A stretch of DNA of 34,671 nt from CBFCZU01 sp965602635 (GTDB taxonomy: Bacteria > Planctomycetota > Phycisphaerae > SM23-33): assembly GCA_965602635.1 (NCBI GenBank), contig CBFCZU010000011.1, forward strand, positions 1 to 34,671, given 5' to 3'. Position 1 is the stretch's first letter; every line of letters begins with the position of its first letter. The translations under genes and the position numbers were made by a program. The notes under the pieces were generated by a model. It had not been told where the DNA came from. It was given only the letters and a program-made list of their open reading frames with translations, and did no database searches. This document shows positions 7,006 through 14,028 of the stretch, piece after piece.

Positions 7006-8397
7006 ATGAAGCCCACGAAGATCCTGCTTGATGAAAGCGAACTGCCGCGCCAGTGGTACAACCTTGCCGCCGACCTGCCGACGCCGATGCTCCCCCCCCT
7101 GGGCCCGGACGGCAAGCCGGTGACGCCCGACCAGTTGGCCCCGGTCTTCCCGATGAACCTCATCGAGCAGGAGGTCAGCACGGAGCGCTGGATCGACATC
7201 CCCGAGGGGATCCTGGAGATTCTCTGCCTGTGGCGCCCGTCGCCGCTGTATCGCGCCCGCCGCCTGGAGCAGGCGCTCGGCACGCCCGCCAGGATCTACT
7301 ACAAGAACGAGGGCGTCTCCCCGCCGGGCAGCCACAAGCCCAACACCGCCGTCGCCCAGGCCTGGTACAACAAGCAGTTCGGCATCGAGCGGCTCACCAC
7401 CGAGACCGGGGCGGGGCAGTGGGGCAGCGCGCTGGCATTCGCCTGCTCGTTGCTGGGGCTGGAGTGCAAGGTCTTCATGGTGCGGATCAGCTTCGACCAG
7501 AAGCCGTTCCGGAAGCTGATGATGGCCGCCTGGGGCGCCGACTGCGTCGCCAGCCCGTCCACCGAGACCCAGGCCGGGCGGGACATCCTCGCCCGTATGC
7601 CCGACACGCCCGGCTCCTTGGGCATCGCCATCAGCGAGGCGATCGAAGCGGCCGTCAGCGACCCGACCGGCAAGACCCGCTACAGCCTCGGCAGCGTGCT
7701 CAACCACGTCATGCTCCACCAGACGATCATCGGGCTGGAGGCCAAGAAGCAGCTCGCCAAGGCCGGGGAGAAGAAAGTGGACGTGGTCATCGGCTGCTGC
7801 GGCGGGGGGTCCAACTTCGCCGGGCTGGCGTTCCCGTTCGTGGCCGACAAGATCGCCGGGGCGGAGATCGACATCGTCCCGGTGGAGCCGACCGGCTGCC
7901 CGACCATGACGCGCGCCCCCTTCGCCTACGACCACGGCGACACGGGCAAGCTGACGCCGCTGCTGCCGATGTACACGCTGGGGCACGACTTCGTCCCCCC
8001 GCCGATCCACGCCGGCGGGCTGCGCTACCACGGCATGTCGCCGCTGGTCAGCCAGGCCATCGTCGAGGGCCTCATGGCGCCGCGGGCATACCATCAGACC
8101 GAGTGCTACGAGTCGGCCGTCACCTGGGCCAGGACAGAGGGCTTCATCTCCGCGCCCGAGACCTCGCACGCCATCGCCGCCGTCATCGACGAGGCGAACA
8201 AGGCCACCGAGGAAGGCAAGGAGAAGGTCATCGTGTTCAACTGGTCGGGTCACGGCCTTATGGACCTGACGGCCTACGACGCGTACTTGCAGGGCAAGCT
8301 GACGGACTACCCCCTGCCGGAGAAGGAGATGGCCCAGAGCCTCGAAGCCTTGAAGGGTCTGCCGCTGGCCGAGGCGCGCAAGAGCGGCAAGTGGTGA
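7006..8397 (+). CDS. trpB: Tryptophan synthase beta chain, TrpB2-type (TrpB-like PLP enzyme)
   Basis: A 463-residue fold-type II PLP enzyme. ATG 7006 follows GGAGA by 5 bases. The PLP lysine is Lys111 in SPPGSHKPNTA, the catalytic Glu is in TTETGAGQWG (about 134), and the phosphate-binding loop is CCGGGSN (264-270). The longer N-terminus and the 'WRPSPLYRARRLE' segment match the TrpB2 subgroup rather than ordinary ~400-residue TrpB. It should make tryptophan from indole and serine. TrpB2 proteins often occur without TrpA and have been proposed to work in indole salvage; no trpA or other trp gene is in this window. A GTGA overlap couples it to a small Cys protein and then a methyltransferase. 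Confidence 0.93.
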   Translation: MKPTKILLDESELPRQWYNLAADLPTPMLPPLGPDGKPVTPDQLAPVFPMNLIEQEVSTERWIDIPEGILEILCLWRPSPLYRARRLEQALGTPARIYYKNEGVSPPGSHKPNTAVAQAWYNKQFGIERLTTETGAGQWGSALAFACSLLGLECKVFMVRISFDQKPFRKLMMAAWGADCVASPSTETQAGRDILARMPDTPGSLGIAISEAIEAAVSDPTGKTRYSLGSVLNHVMLHQTIIGLEAKKQLAKAGEKKVDVVIGCCGGGSNFAGLAFPFVADKIAGAEIDIVPVEPTGCPTMTRAPFAYDHGDTGKLTPLLPMYTLGHDFVPPPIHAGGLRYHGMSPLVSQAIVEGLMAPRAYHQTECYESAVTWARTEGFISAPETSHAIAAVIDEANKATEEGKEKVIVFNWSGHGLMDLTAYDAYLQGKLTDYPLPEKEMAQSLEALKGLPLAEARKSGKW

Positions 8398-8705
8398 GCG
8401 CGAGTGACTTCTTGAAGGGCCAGGACGTGCGCGACGACGTCACAAGCCAGGACGCCCGCAAGCGCCGCTGCCCGATGCTCGGGCACGACGTCAGCTTCTC
8501 CTATTGCCGCGCGCCGGGCAGGGAGCTGCCGTGCGGGAAGATCTTCGACTGCTGGTGGGAGACGTTCGACGTGGAGTCGTTCGTCCGGGCCCACTTCAGC
8601 GAGGCCGACATCCGCAAGATCCTCGCCCCGCGGCAGGACAAGGCGTCCTCTCTCGTCGATCTGATCGACAAGGCCAAGAGGGCCCGCAGCGACCCGGACG
8701 GGTGA
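8394..8705 (+). CDS. Small four-cysteine protein of unknown function
   Basis: A 103-residue protein read from a GTG at 8394 that overlaps the trpB2 stop as GTGA, indicating translational coupling. Four cysteines, Cys26, Cys38, Cys47 and Cys53, fall in RRCPMLGH, FSYCR, LPCGKI and FDCWWE. The order C-x11-C-x8-C-x5-C suggests a zinc site or iron-sulfur cluster (inference). The rest is charged and helical; there is no signal peptide or membrane segment. The 'CPMLGHDVSFSYCR...CW' pattern resembles small uncharacterised proteins of anaerobic bacteria. A start at ATG 8476 would lose the first cysteine, so the GTG is preferred. Confidence 0.72.
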   Translation: MSASDFLKGQDVRDDVTSQDARKRRCPMLGHDVSFSYCRAPGRELPCGKIFDCWWETFDVESFVRAHFSEADIRKILAPRQDKASSLVDLIDKAKRARSDPDG

Positions 8706-8708
8706 GAC

Positions 8709-9509
8709 ATGGACGATCGCGAAGTTGCCCGGTATTGGGACGAGAACGTCCCCGACTGGACGATGGCCGTGCGAGCCGGCTACGACGTGTACCGTGATTT
8801 CGTGAACAACCCGGCCTTCCTGGAGATGCTGCCGGACATTTCGGGGATGCGGGTGCTCGACGTGGGCTGCGGGGAGGGCACCAACACGCGCCTGCTCGCC
8901 GGCCTCGGGGCGACGATGGTTGGCATCGACGTCAGCGAGGCGATGATCGCCGCCGCGCGGGCCCAGGAGGCTGAAGATCCGAGGGGGATCGAGTACCACG
9001 TCGCCTCCGGCAACGACCTGGGCACATTCGCCGACGGCTCGTTCGACGCGGTCGTCAGCACCATGGCCATGATGGACATGGCCGACTACGCCGGCTGCGT
9101 GCGCGAAGTCGCCCGCGTCGTCAAGGCCGGCGGGCTGTTCCAGTTCTCCATCACGCACCCGTGCACGATGACCCGTCGGTGGCGGTGGGTTCGCGACGGC
9201 GACGGCCGGCGGCTGGGGTTTCTCGTGGGCAACTACTTCGGCCTGGAGGCCGACCCGCCCGAGACGGAGATCGACGAGTTCTTCTTCGGTGCGGCCCCGG
9301 CGGAGGTCAAGGAGAAGGCCCGGCCGTTTCGCATCCCGCGGTTCTTCCGGACGCTGACGGAGTACTTCAACACGCTCGTCGATGCCGGTTTCGTGGTCGA
9401 GCGCCTGGCCGAGCCGCGAGCTTCGGACGAGGCCGCCGACCGCTGCCCCAACGTCGCCGATACGCGGATCGTCTGCTATTTCCTGGTCATTCGCTGCCGC
9501 AAGGCCTGA
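8709..9509 (+). CDS. Class I SAM-dependent methyltransferase
   Basis: A 266-residue protein starting 3 bases after the preceding stop. Motif I is RVLDVGCGEGTN (48-59), followed by the acidic VGIDVSEAMI strand end (about 71-80) and the 'FDAVVSTMAMMDM' motif IV region, all typical of Methyltransf_11/25 enzymes. It transfers a methyl group from SAM to an unidentified small molecule or cofactor. It is third in the trpB2 operon, so an indole- or amino-acid-related substrate is possible but not shown. It converges with the thioesterase gene 9 bases downstream. Confidence 0.9.
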   Translation: MDDREVARYWDENVPDWTMAVRAGYDVYRDFVNNPAFLEMLPDISGMRVLDVGCGEGTNTRLLAGLGATMVGIDVSEAMIAAARAQEAEDPRGIEYHVASGNDLGTFADGSFDAVVSTMAMMDMADYAGCVREVARVVKAGGLFQFSITHPCTMTRRWRWVRDGDGRRLGFLVGNYFGLEADPPETEIDEFFFGAAPAEVKEKARPFRIPRFFRTLTEYFNTLVDAGFVVERLAEPRASDEAADRCPNVADTRIVCYFLVIRCRKA

Positions 9510-9518
9510 GCGGGCCGA

Positions 9519-9932
9519 TCAGCCGGCCGACGAGGCGAGGGCGTCGAGGAACCACTTGGGCGGGCGGATGGGCTTGCCCGACTCGTCGGTGAAGGCGTGG
9601 ACTGTGTATCCGGCGGCCACCTCGCCGCGCCCGTCGGCGTGGACGATCCGCACGTCGCAGCGGATGCGGGCCCGCCCGGACATCTCGGCCGTGGTGGTCA
9701 CGGTCAGCAGGTCGTCGTAGCGCGCCCGGCCTCGGTATCGCACGTTGGCCTCGACGACCGGCAGGAAGACGCCGCGACGCTCCATCTCGGCGTAGGGCGT
9801 GCCGATCCCGCGCAGAAGCTCGGTCCGCCCGCACTCGAACCAGTCCAGCGCACGGACGTGGGAGAACGTGCCCATCTGGTCGGTCTCGCCGTAGCGGACG
9901 CGAAGCTGAACCGTGTACTCGCCTTTGGCCAT
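9519..9932 (-). CDS. Acyl-CoA thioesterase, YbgC / 4-hydroxybenzoyl-CoA thioesterase family
   Basis: A 137-residue single hotdog domain, the usual length for the family. The signature is RVRYGETDQMGTFSHVRAL then WFECGR, placing the catalytic acid (Asp in ETDQMG) and the helix start as in YbgC. GGAG lies 8 bases before the ATG. It hydrolyses acyl-CoA thioesters in the cytoplasm; the acyl group is unknown. It stands alone between convergent and co-directional neighbours, possibly read from its own weak promoter (TTGATA near 10040) or by read-through from metXW. Confidence 0.9.
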   Translation of the reverse strand: MAKGEYTVQLRVRYGETDQMGTFSHVRALDWFECGRTELLRGIGTPYAEMERRGVFLPVVEANVRYRGRARYDDLLTVTTTAEMSGRARIRCDVRIVHADGRGEVAAGYTVHAFTDESGKPIRPPKWFLDALASSAG

Positions 9933-9960
9933 GCCGGCGGCTCCCGCCCGGGGGGCAGAG

Positions 9961-9990
9961 AAAAGGCCCCGCGAAACGGCCCGGCGGGGC
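9961..9990 (-). terminator. Hairpin with short T-rich tail downstream of metXW
   Basis: On the minus strand GCCCCGC (9984-9990) pairs with GCGGGGC (9966-9972) across an 11-base loop and is followed by CTTTTCTC. It lies 135 bases after the metXW stop and just before the thioesterase start, so it could end the methionine transcript. The T tract is short, hence modest confidence. Confidence 0.45.
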
Positions 9991-10081
9991 GGTCACGACT
10001 CCCGTCTCCTATCAGCTTCGGAGCCGAATATCAAGCCAAACGGCGATCCGCGCTGCGCCGGAGACCAGCTCTATCTCTTCT

Positions 10082-10109
10082 CTCCGCGGCCTCTGCGGTC
10101 TCTGCGTTG
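10082..10109. repeat. 9-bp periodic GCAGAG-type repeat
   Basis: On the minus strand three units of about 9 bases, (c)GCAGAGac-cGCAGAGgc-cGCGGAGag, run in tandem between the thioesterase and metXW genes. It resembles short GCAGAG-rich interspersed repeats of many soil and sediment bacterial genomes. It is non-coding here. Confidence 0.55.
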
Positions 10110-10124
10110 AAGCTGTTTCCCCCG

Positions 10125-11987
10125 TCACCGGCTGATGACGAAGATCGCCAGGTCGGCGTTGAGGTTGGGCTCGTCGGCGATCTCCTGCTGGGTCTCGGTG
10201 TTCAGGGCCACGAGACGGTGAACGGTCAGCCCCTTCGCCTCGCACAGCTCCTGGAAGTCGGCGATGCTGAAGAAGCGGATGTTGGGCGTGTTGTACCATC
10301 TGTGGCGGAGCAGTCCGGGGGCCTCGGGCGCCCGCCCGTCCTCGGCGAGCATCCGCCGCAGCGGGGCGAAGGCGTAGTTGGGGAACGAGACGATGCACTT
10401 TCGGCCGACGCGGAGCATGTCGTCGATTACCCGCTCCACGTTGCGGACGGCCTGGAGGGTGCGCGAGAGCAGCACGCAGTCGAACTGCTTGTCGGCGAAG
10501 CGGTCCAGCCCCTCGTCGAGGTCGGCGTGGATGCAGTCGGCGCCGCGCTGCACGGAGGCCAGGACGTGCTGCTGGCTGATCTCCACGCCCTGCAGCCGCC
10601 CGAGCCCGCGCTGCTCGAGCCGCAGCAGCATCTCGCCGCCGCCGCAGCCCAGGTCGAGCACGCCGTCGGGGCCGTCGGGGAACTCCTCCGCCAGGAGCTT
10701 CTCCAACTGGTCGTAGTCGATCCGCCGCCCGTGGAAGATGCTCGTGTCCTGATGCTCGATCCGCCCGTGGGCGTCGGCCTCGGGCTTGCCCGAGGGCGGC
10801 CTGCCGCCGAAGACGGCCTGGGACAGGAACCCGCGAATCAGCCCGCCGTAGGTCTCCAGCTCGTGGGGCAGCAGGAAGGCGTCGTGCCCGCAGTCGCTGC
10901 GGACGTTGCAGTAGGAGACGCCCTTGTCGCGCGCCAGCAGGGCGTTGACGATCTCCTCCGACTGGTCGGGCGGGAAGAGCCAGTCGCTGCTGAAGCTGAT
11001 GACCAGCCAGCGGCAGCGCGCCGGCTCGAGCGCCGCGGCCAGGCGCTCGCCCTCGCCGAGGTCGAACACGTCCATGGCGTGGGTAATGGCCAGGTAGCTG
11101 TTGGCGTCGAAGCGCTCCACGAACCGCTCGCCCTGGTAGGCGAGGTAGCTGGCGACGGAGGTGTCCGTCTCGAAGTCGCTGTCCACGTCCCTGGGCTGGT
11201 TTCGCGTCGGGCCGAACTTCTGCTTCATCGCCTGGCGCGAGAGGTAGGTGATGTGCCCGATCATGCGGGCGATGCCCAGCCCGGGCAGGGCCGAGCCGGC
11301 GGCGAACAGCCCGTTGGCGTCGGGCCCGCGCTGGTCGTAGTAGCTGCCGCCCCGGAAGCGCGGGTCGTGCTGGATGGAGTTTCGCCCGATCACGTCGAAG
11401 GCCAGCCCCTGGCTTGTCAGGCGGGCGGCGGCGGCGACGGGAATGGCCGAACGCACGCGCCGCGGGTAGGCCCGCGCCCAGTGGAGGACCTGCATGCCGC
11501 CCATCGAGCCGCCGGTGACGCCGCCCAGGATTTCGACGCCCAGGTGGTCGAGCAGCATGCGCTGGTGCTCGACCATGTCGGCGATGGTGATCTCGGGGAA
11601 GTCTGCCCCGTACGGCCGGCCGGTGGCGGGGTCGAGGCAGTTGGGCCCGGTGCTCCCGCGGCAGCCGCCGAGGATGTTCGGGCAGATCACGAAGTACCTG
11701 TCGGTGTCGATGGCCCTGCCGGGGCCGACGGCGATCTCCCACCAGCCCGGGTCGTCGTCGGCGTCGTGGCTGGCGACGTGCGAGTCGCCGCTGAGGGCGT
11801 GGCAGATCAGCACCGCGTTGTCGCGATCCCGGCTCAGCCGCCCGTAGGTCTCGTACGCCACGCGGACGTTCTCCAGCCGCCCGCCGAGGGCCAGCTCGAG
11901 CGGCTCGTCGAAGGTGACGTACCGGACGTGCCTCAGCGGCCCGGCCGTCCGGGCCGAATCGCTGCTCTCGTAAATGTTCTCACCCAT
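10125..11987 (-). CDS. metX: Homoserine O-acetyltransferase fused to MetW-like methyltransferase
   Basis: A 620-residue two-domain fusion. Residues 1-395 are a complete MetX alpha/beta-hydrolase acyltransferase: nucleophile Ser161 in GGSMGG, Asp335 in SSDWLF and His368 in CGHDAF form the triad, and NSIQHDPRF is a family signature. It acylates homoserine with an acyl-CoA, normally acetyl-CoA. Residues 415-620 match MetW: a SAM-binding loop GVLDLGCGGG (442-451), GVEIS, and the HRWYNTPNIRFFS region. MetW is usually a separate protein from the adjacent gene. The start at 11987 has GGAG 6 bases upstream; a longer reading would enter metY. It begins 22 bases after metY, in the operon controlled by the SAM riboswitch. 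Confidence 0.95.
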   Translation of the reverse strand: MGENIYESSDSARTAGPLRHVRYVTFDEPLELALGGRLENVRVAYETYGRLSRDRDNAVLICHALSGDSHVASHDADDDPGWWEIAVGPGRAIDTDRYFVICPNILGGCRGSTGPNCLDPATGRPYGADFPEITIADMVEHQRMLLDHLGVEILGGVTGGSMGGMQVLHWARAYPRRVRSAIPVAAAARLTSQGLAFDVIGRNSIQHDPRFRGGSYYDQRGPDANGLFAAGSALPGLGIARMIGHITYLSRQAMKQKFGPTRNQPRDVDSDFETDTSVASYLAYQGERFVERFDANSYLAITHAMDVFDLGEGERLAAALEPARCRWLVISFSSDWLFPPDQSEEIVNALLARDKGVSYCNVRSDCGHDAFLLPHELETYGGLIRGFLSQAVFGGRPPSGKPEADAHGRIEHQDTSIFHGRRIDYDQLEKLLAEEFPDGPDGVLDLGCGGGEMLLRLEQRGLGRLQGVEISQQHVLASVQRGADCIHADLDEGLDRFADKQFDCVLLSRTLQAVRNVERVIDDMLRVGRKCIVSFPNYAFAPLRRMLAEDGRAPEAPGLLRHRWYNTPNIRFFSIADFQELCEAKGLTVHRLVALNTETQQEIADEPNLNADLAIFVISR

Positions 11988-12009
11988 CGCTTCTCCGTAT
12001 CCGCCGGCA

Positions 12010-13305
12010 CTACTTCTGCGAGGCCCGCAGCGCCTGGTCGACGTCGGCCTTGATGTCCTCAACGTCTTCGATGCCCACGCACAGCCGGACGTACTCGGGC
12101 GTCACGCCCGTGGCCGCCTGCTCCTCCGGCGTGAGTTGCTGATGCGTCGTCGAGGCCGGGTGAATCACCAGCGTCTTGGCGTCGCCGATGTTCGCCAGGT
12201 GGCTGGCGAGCTTCACGTTGTTGATGAACCTGATGCCCGCCTGCCTGCCTCCCTTGATGCCGAAGCCGACGATCGCCCCGGCCCCGTCGGGCAGGTACTT
12301 CCGGGCGTTGGCATGGTGGGGGTGGTCCGCCAGGCCGGGATAGTTCACCCACTGCACGCACGGGTGGGCGCTGAGCCACTCGGCCACCGCCTGGGCGTTC
12401 TCGCAGTGCCGGGGCATGCGGACGTGCAGCGTCTCCAGCCCCAGCAGGAACAGGAAGGCCGCGAACGGGCTCATGCACCCGCCCATGTCGCGCAGCAGGT
12501 GGGTGCGGATGTGCACCGCGTAGGCGATGTTGCCGACGGGCTTGAGGGCCTCGGTGAAGACGACGCCGTGGTAGGCGTCGTCGGGCGCGCAGAACTCGGG
12601 CCACTTGCCGCCGTCTTTAGCCCAGGGGAAGTTGCCGCTGTCCACGAGCACCCCGCCGACGTGCACGCCGTGGCCGCCGATGTACTTCGTCGTGGAATAG
12701 ATCACGACGTCCACGCCGTGCTCGATGGGGCGCAGCAGCGCCGGCGTCATGACCGTGTTGTCGCACAGCACCGGCAGGCCGCGGGCGTGGGCCAGGTCGG
12801 TGATCCGGCGAAAGTCCGGCACGTCGTTCTTCGGGTTGCCGATGCTCTCCAGGTAAACGCAGCGCGTGTTCTCATCCGCGAGCTCCTCGATCTGCTCGGG
12901 CCGGTCCGGGTCGAAGAACCGCACCTCCACGCCGAGCTTCTTGAACGTCTGCGTGTAAAGGGTCCACGTCCCGCCGTAGAGGCTGGTGGATGAGATGAAG
13001 TTCTGTCCCGCGTGTGCGAGGGTCAGGACGGCGGCCGTGATTGCCGCTTGGCCTGAGGCGAAGGCCAGCCCCGCCGCCCCGCCGTCCAGTGCCGCGAGGC
13101 GCTTCTCCAGGACGTCGTTGGTCGGGTTCATGAGGCGCGAGTAGATGTTCCCGAACTCTTTCAGGGCGAAGAGGTTAGCGGCGTGGTCGGTGTCCTTGAA
13201 GTTGTAGGCAACCGTGGCGTAGATGGGCACGGCCCGCGCCCCGGTGGCCGGGTCAGGCTCTTGCCCGGCGTGGACGGCCTTGGTCCCAAGTCGGTGCTCG
13301 CTCAT
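12010..13305 (-). CDS. metY: O-acetylhomoserine sulfhydrylase (aminocarboxypropyltransferase)
   Basis: A 431-residue Cys/Met-metabolism PLP enzyme of standard MetY length. The PLP lysine is Lys207 in VIYSTTKYIGGHG; the family start 'GTKAVHAGQEPDPATGARAVPIY' and the C-terminal 'LVIHPASTTHQQL' are both clear. It converts O-acetylhomoserine and sulfide to homocysteine, using the product of the downstream metX. AAGGAG lies 6 bases before the ATG at 13305. The gene is first after a SAM-I riboswitch and terminator, so high SAM should shut it off. Confidence 0.97.
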   Translation of the reverse strand: MSEHRLGTKAVHAGQEPDPATGARAVPIYATVAYNFKDTDHAANLFALKEFGNIYSRLMNPTNDVLEKRLAALDGGAAGLAFASGQAAITAAVLTLAHAGQNFISSTSLYGGTWTLYTQTFKKLGVEVRFFDPDRPEQIEELADENTRCVYLESIGNPKNDVPDFRRITDLAHARGLPVLCDNTVMTPALLRPIEHGVDVVIYSTTKYIGGHGVHVGGVLVDSGNFPWAKDGGKWPEFCAPDDAYHGVVFTEALKPVGNIAYAVHIRTHLLRDMGGCMSPFAAFLFLLGLETLHVRMPRHCENAQAVAEWLSAHPCVQWVNYPGLADHPHHANARKYLPDGAGAIVGFGIKGGRQAGIRFINNVKLASHLANIGDAKTLVIHPASTTHQQLTPEEQAATGVTPEYVRLCVGIEDVEDIKADVDQALRASQK

Positions 13306-13415
13306 GACGTCTCCTTCACGTTTGGCCGACGGGGCTTGCCCGTCCGCGGGGCAGTCTGTCACTGGCAGCGAGGCGTCAGGAGGGTCAGGGCCGGACCGGC
13401 GGGGACGTGACCAAC

Positions 13416-13439
13416 AAAAAACCTCTCGCATGGAGAGGT
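13416..13439 (-). terminator. Intrinsic terminator of the SAM riboswitch
   Basis: On the minus strand ACCTCTC-CATGC-GAGAGGT (13439 to 13421) forms a 7-bp stem followed at once by TTTTT. It lies 46 bases beyond the aptamer and 110 bases before metY. A second hairpin, with CCGGG/CCCGG, TTCC/GGAA and GAC/GTC pairings, lies between aptamer and terminator (13450-13483). Together they form the likely expression platform. Confidence 0.85.
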
Positions 13440-13485
13440 GACGGTGTTGCCGGGCTTCCCGACAAGCGTCGTCGGAATCCCGGCC

Positions 13486-13583
13486 GCATCGTTCCCTTCC
13501 GGGCTGGCTGCGGCACCTTCTCCCCATTCGGGGCCAGGTTGCCGTGCGATCATCGGGCCAGAGCCCTCACGCACTCTTGATGC
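13486..13583 (-). promoter_or_regulatory. SAM-I (S-box) riboswitch controlling metY-metXW
   Basis: A 98-base minus-strand element matches the SAM-I consensus in order: ATCAAGAG, then GAGGG, then TGGCCCGATGA, then GGCAACC, then AAGGTGCC. P1 closes with GCATC (13583-13579) and GATGC (13490-13486). The conserved kink-turn, J1/2 and pseudoknot segments are all recognisable. SAM binding stabilises P1 and favours the downstream terminator, so methionine synthesis stops when SAM is plentiful. It starts within a few bases of the predicted transcription start. Confidence 0.95.
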
Positions 13584-13591
13584 CGATAACT

Positions 13592-13620
13592 ATGGTAGGG
13601 AACGCGCCGCCCCAAGTCAA
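13592..13620 (-). promoter_or_regulatory. Promoter of the metY-metXW operon
   Basis: On the minus strand TTGACT (13615-13620) lies 17 bases before TACCAT (13592-13597). The predicted start near 13585 coincides with the first base of the riboswitch P1 helix, which supports both calls. Confidence 0.8.
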
Positions 13621-13661
13621 GGGGAAGATTCGAATAATTGGCGACGCAGGCTCACGGCCTC

Positions 13662-13717
13662 TGCCGCACAGGCTGCGAGCCTGCGGCAATTGCCGGCGGC
13701 ACGGGCCCAGGCTCGCG
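13662..13717. repeat. Palindromic intergenic element after the ACP gene
   Basis: TGCCGCACAGGCT-GCG-AGCCTGCGGCA (13662-13688) is a near-perfect hairpin. GCGAGCCTG (13676-13684) is repeated inverted at about 13709-13717, enclosing the palindrome CGGCAATTGCCG. The CAGGCT...AGCCTG core resembles that in the 6666-6821 element. It lies between the end of the seven-gene operon and the met promoter and may stop transcription, though no T tract follows. Confidence 0.55.
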
Positions 13718-13748
13718 CCGCGCGTGCGGCATACTCGCTCTCCGCTCG

Positions 13749-13994
13749 TTACTTGTCGACGTAGGGCTCGATGAAGTCCACCGCGCCGCCGACGGTCTCG
13801 ACGGCCAGGGCGGCCTCGCCTTCCATCTCGATGTCGAACTCTTCCTCGAAGGCGGCTACGAGCTGGACCGACTGGGTGCTCTCTGCCCCCAGGTCGAAGA
13901 CGAAGTTGCTCTCCGCCTTGACCATGTCTGGGGTCACGCTCAGCACCTCGCAGACGACCTTGACGATGCGGTCGTGAATTTCGCTTTTCTCCAT
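13749..13994 (-). CDS. Acyl carrier protein (last gene of the nagB operon)
   Basis: An 81-residue acidic four-helix carrier protein. Ser39 in FDLGAESTQS is the phosphopantetheine site (common form DSL; here GAES). GGAG stands 7 bases before the ATG at 13994; an upstream ATG at 14060 lies inside the preceding gene and has no such site. It carries acyl groups as thioesters in the cytoplasm. Housekeeping FabF and FabD genes are not adjacent, so it is probably a specialised ACP. It follows the acyl-CoA synthetase gene by 34 bases. It resembles the ACP at 17608-17862 in the segments after the serine ('QSVxLVA.FE.EF.IEM'). Confidence 0.94.
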   Translation of the reverse strand: MEKSEIHDRIVKVVCEVLSVTPDMVKAESNFVFDLGAESTQSVQLVAAFEEEFDIEMEGEAALAVETVGGAVDFIEPYVDK

Positions 13995-14028
13995 CGTTCT
14001 CTCCAAAGGCTCCTGTGTGTACCTGGCA

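Noticed and set aside
6772..8253. Long open frame on the minus strand opposite trpB2
   Set aside because: High-GC third-position bias produces long antisense frames; the plus-strand protein has clear family motifs and the antisense one has none.
9597..12053. An 818-codon open frame on the plus strand opposite metXW
   Set aside because: Its composition is the antisense shadow of a real gene (Val/Asp/Gly/His/Leu-rich, no domain), while the minus strand carries intact MetX and MetW motifs.
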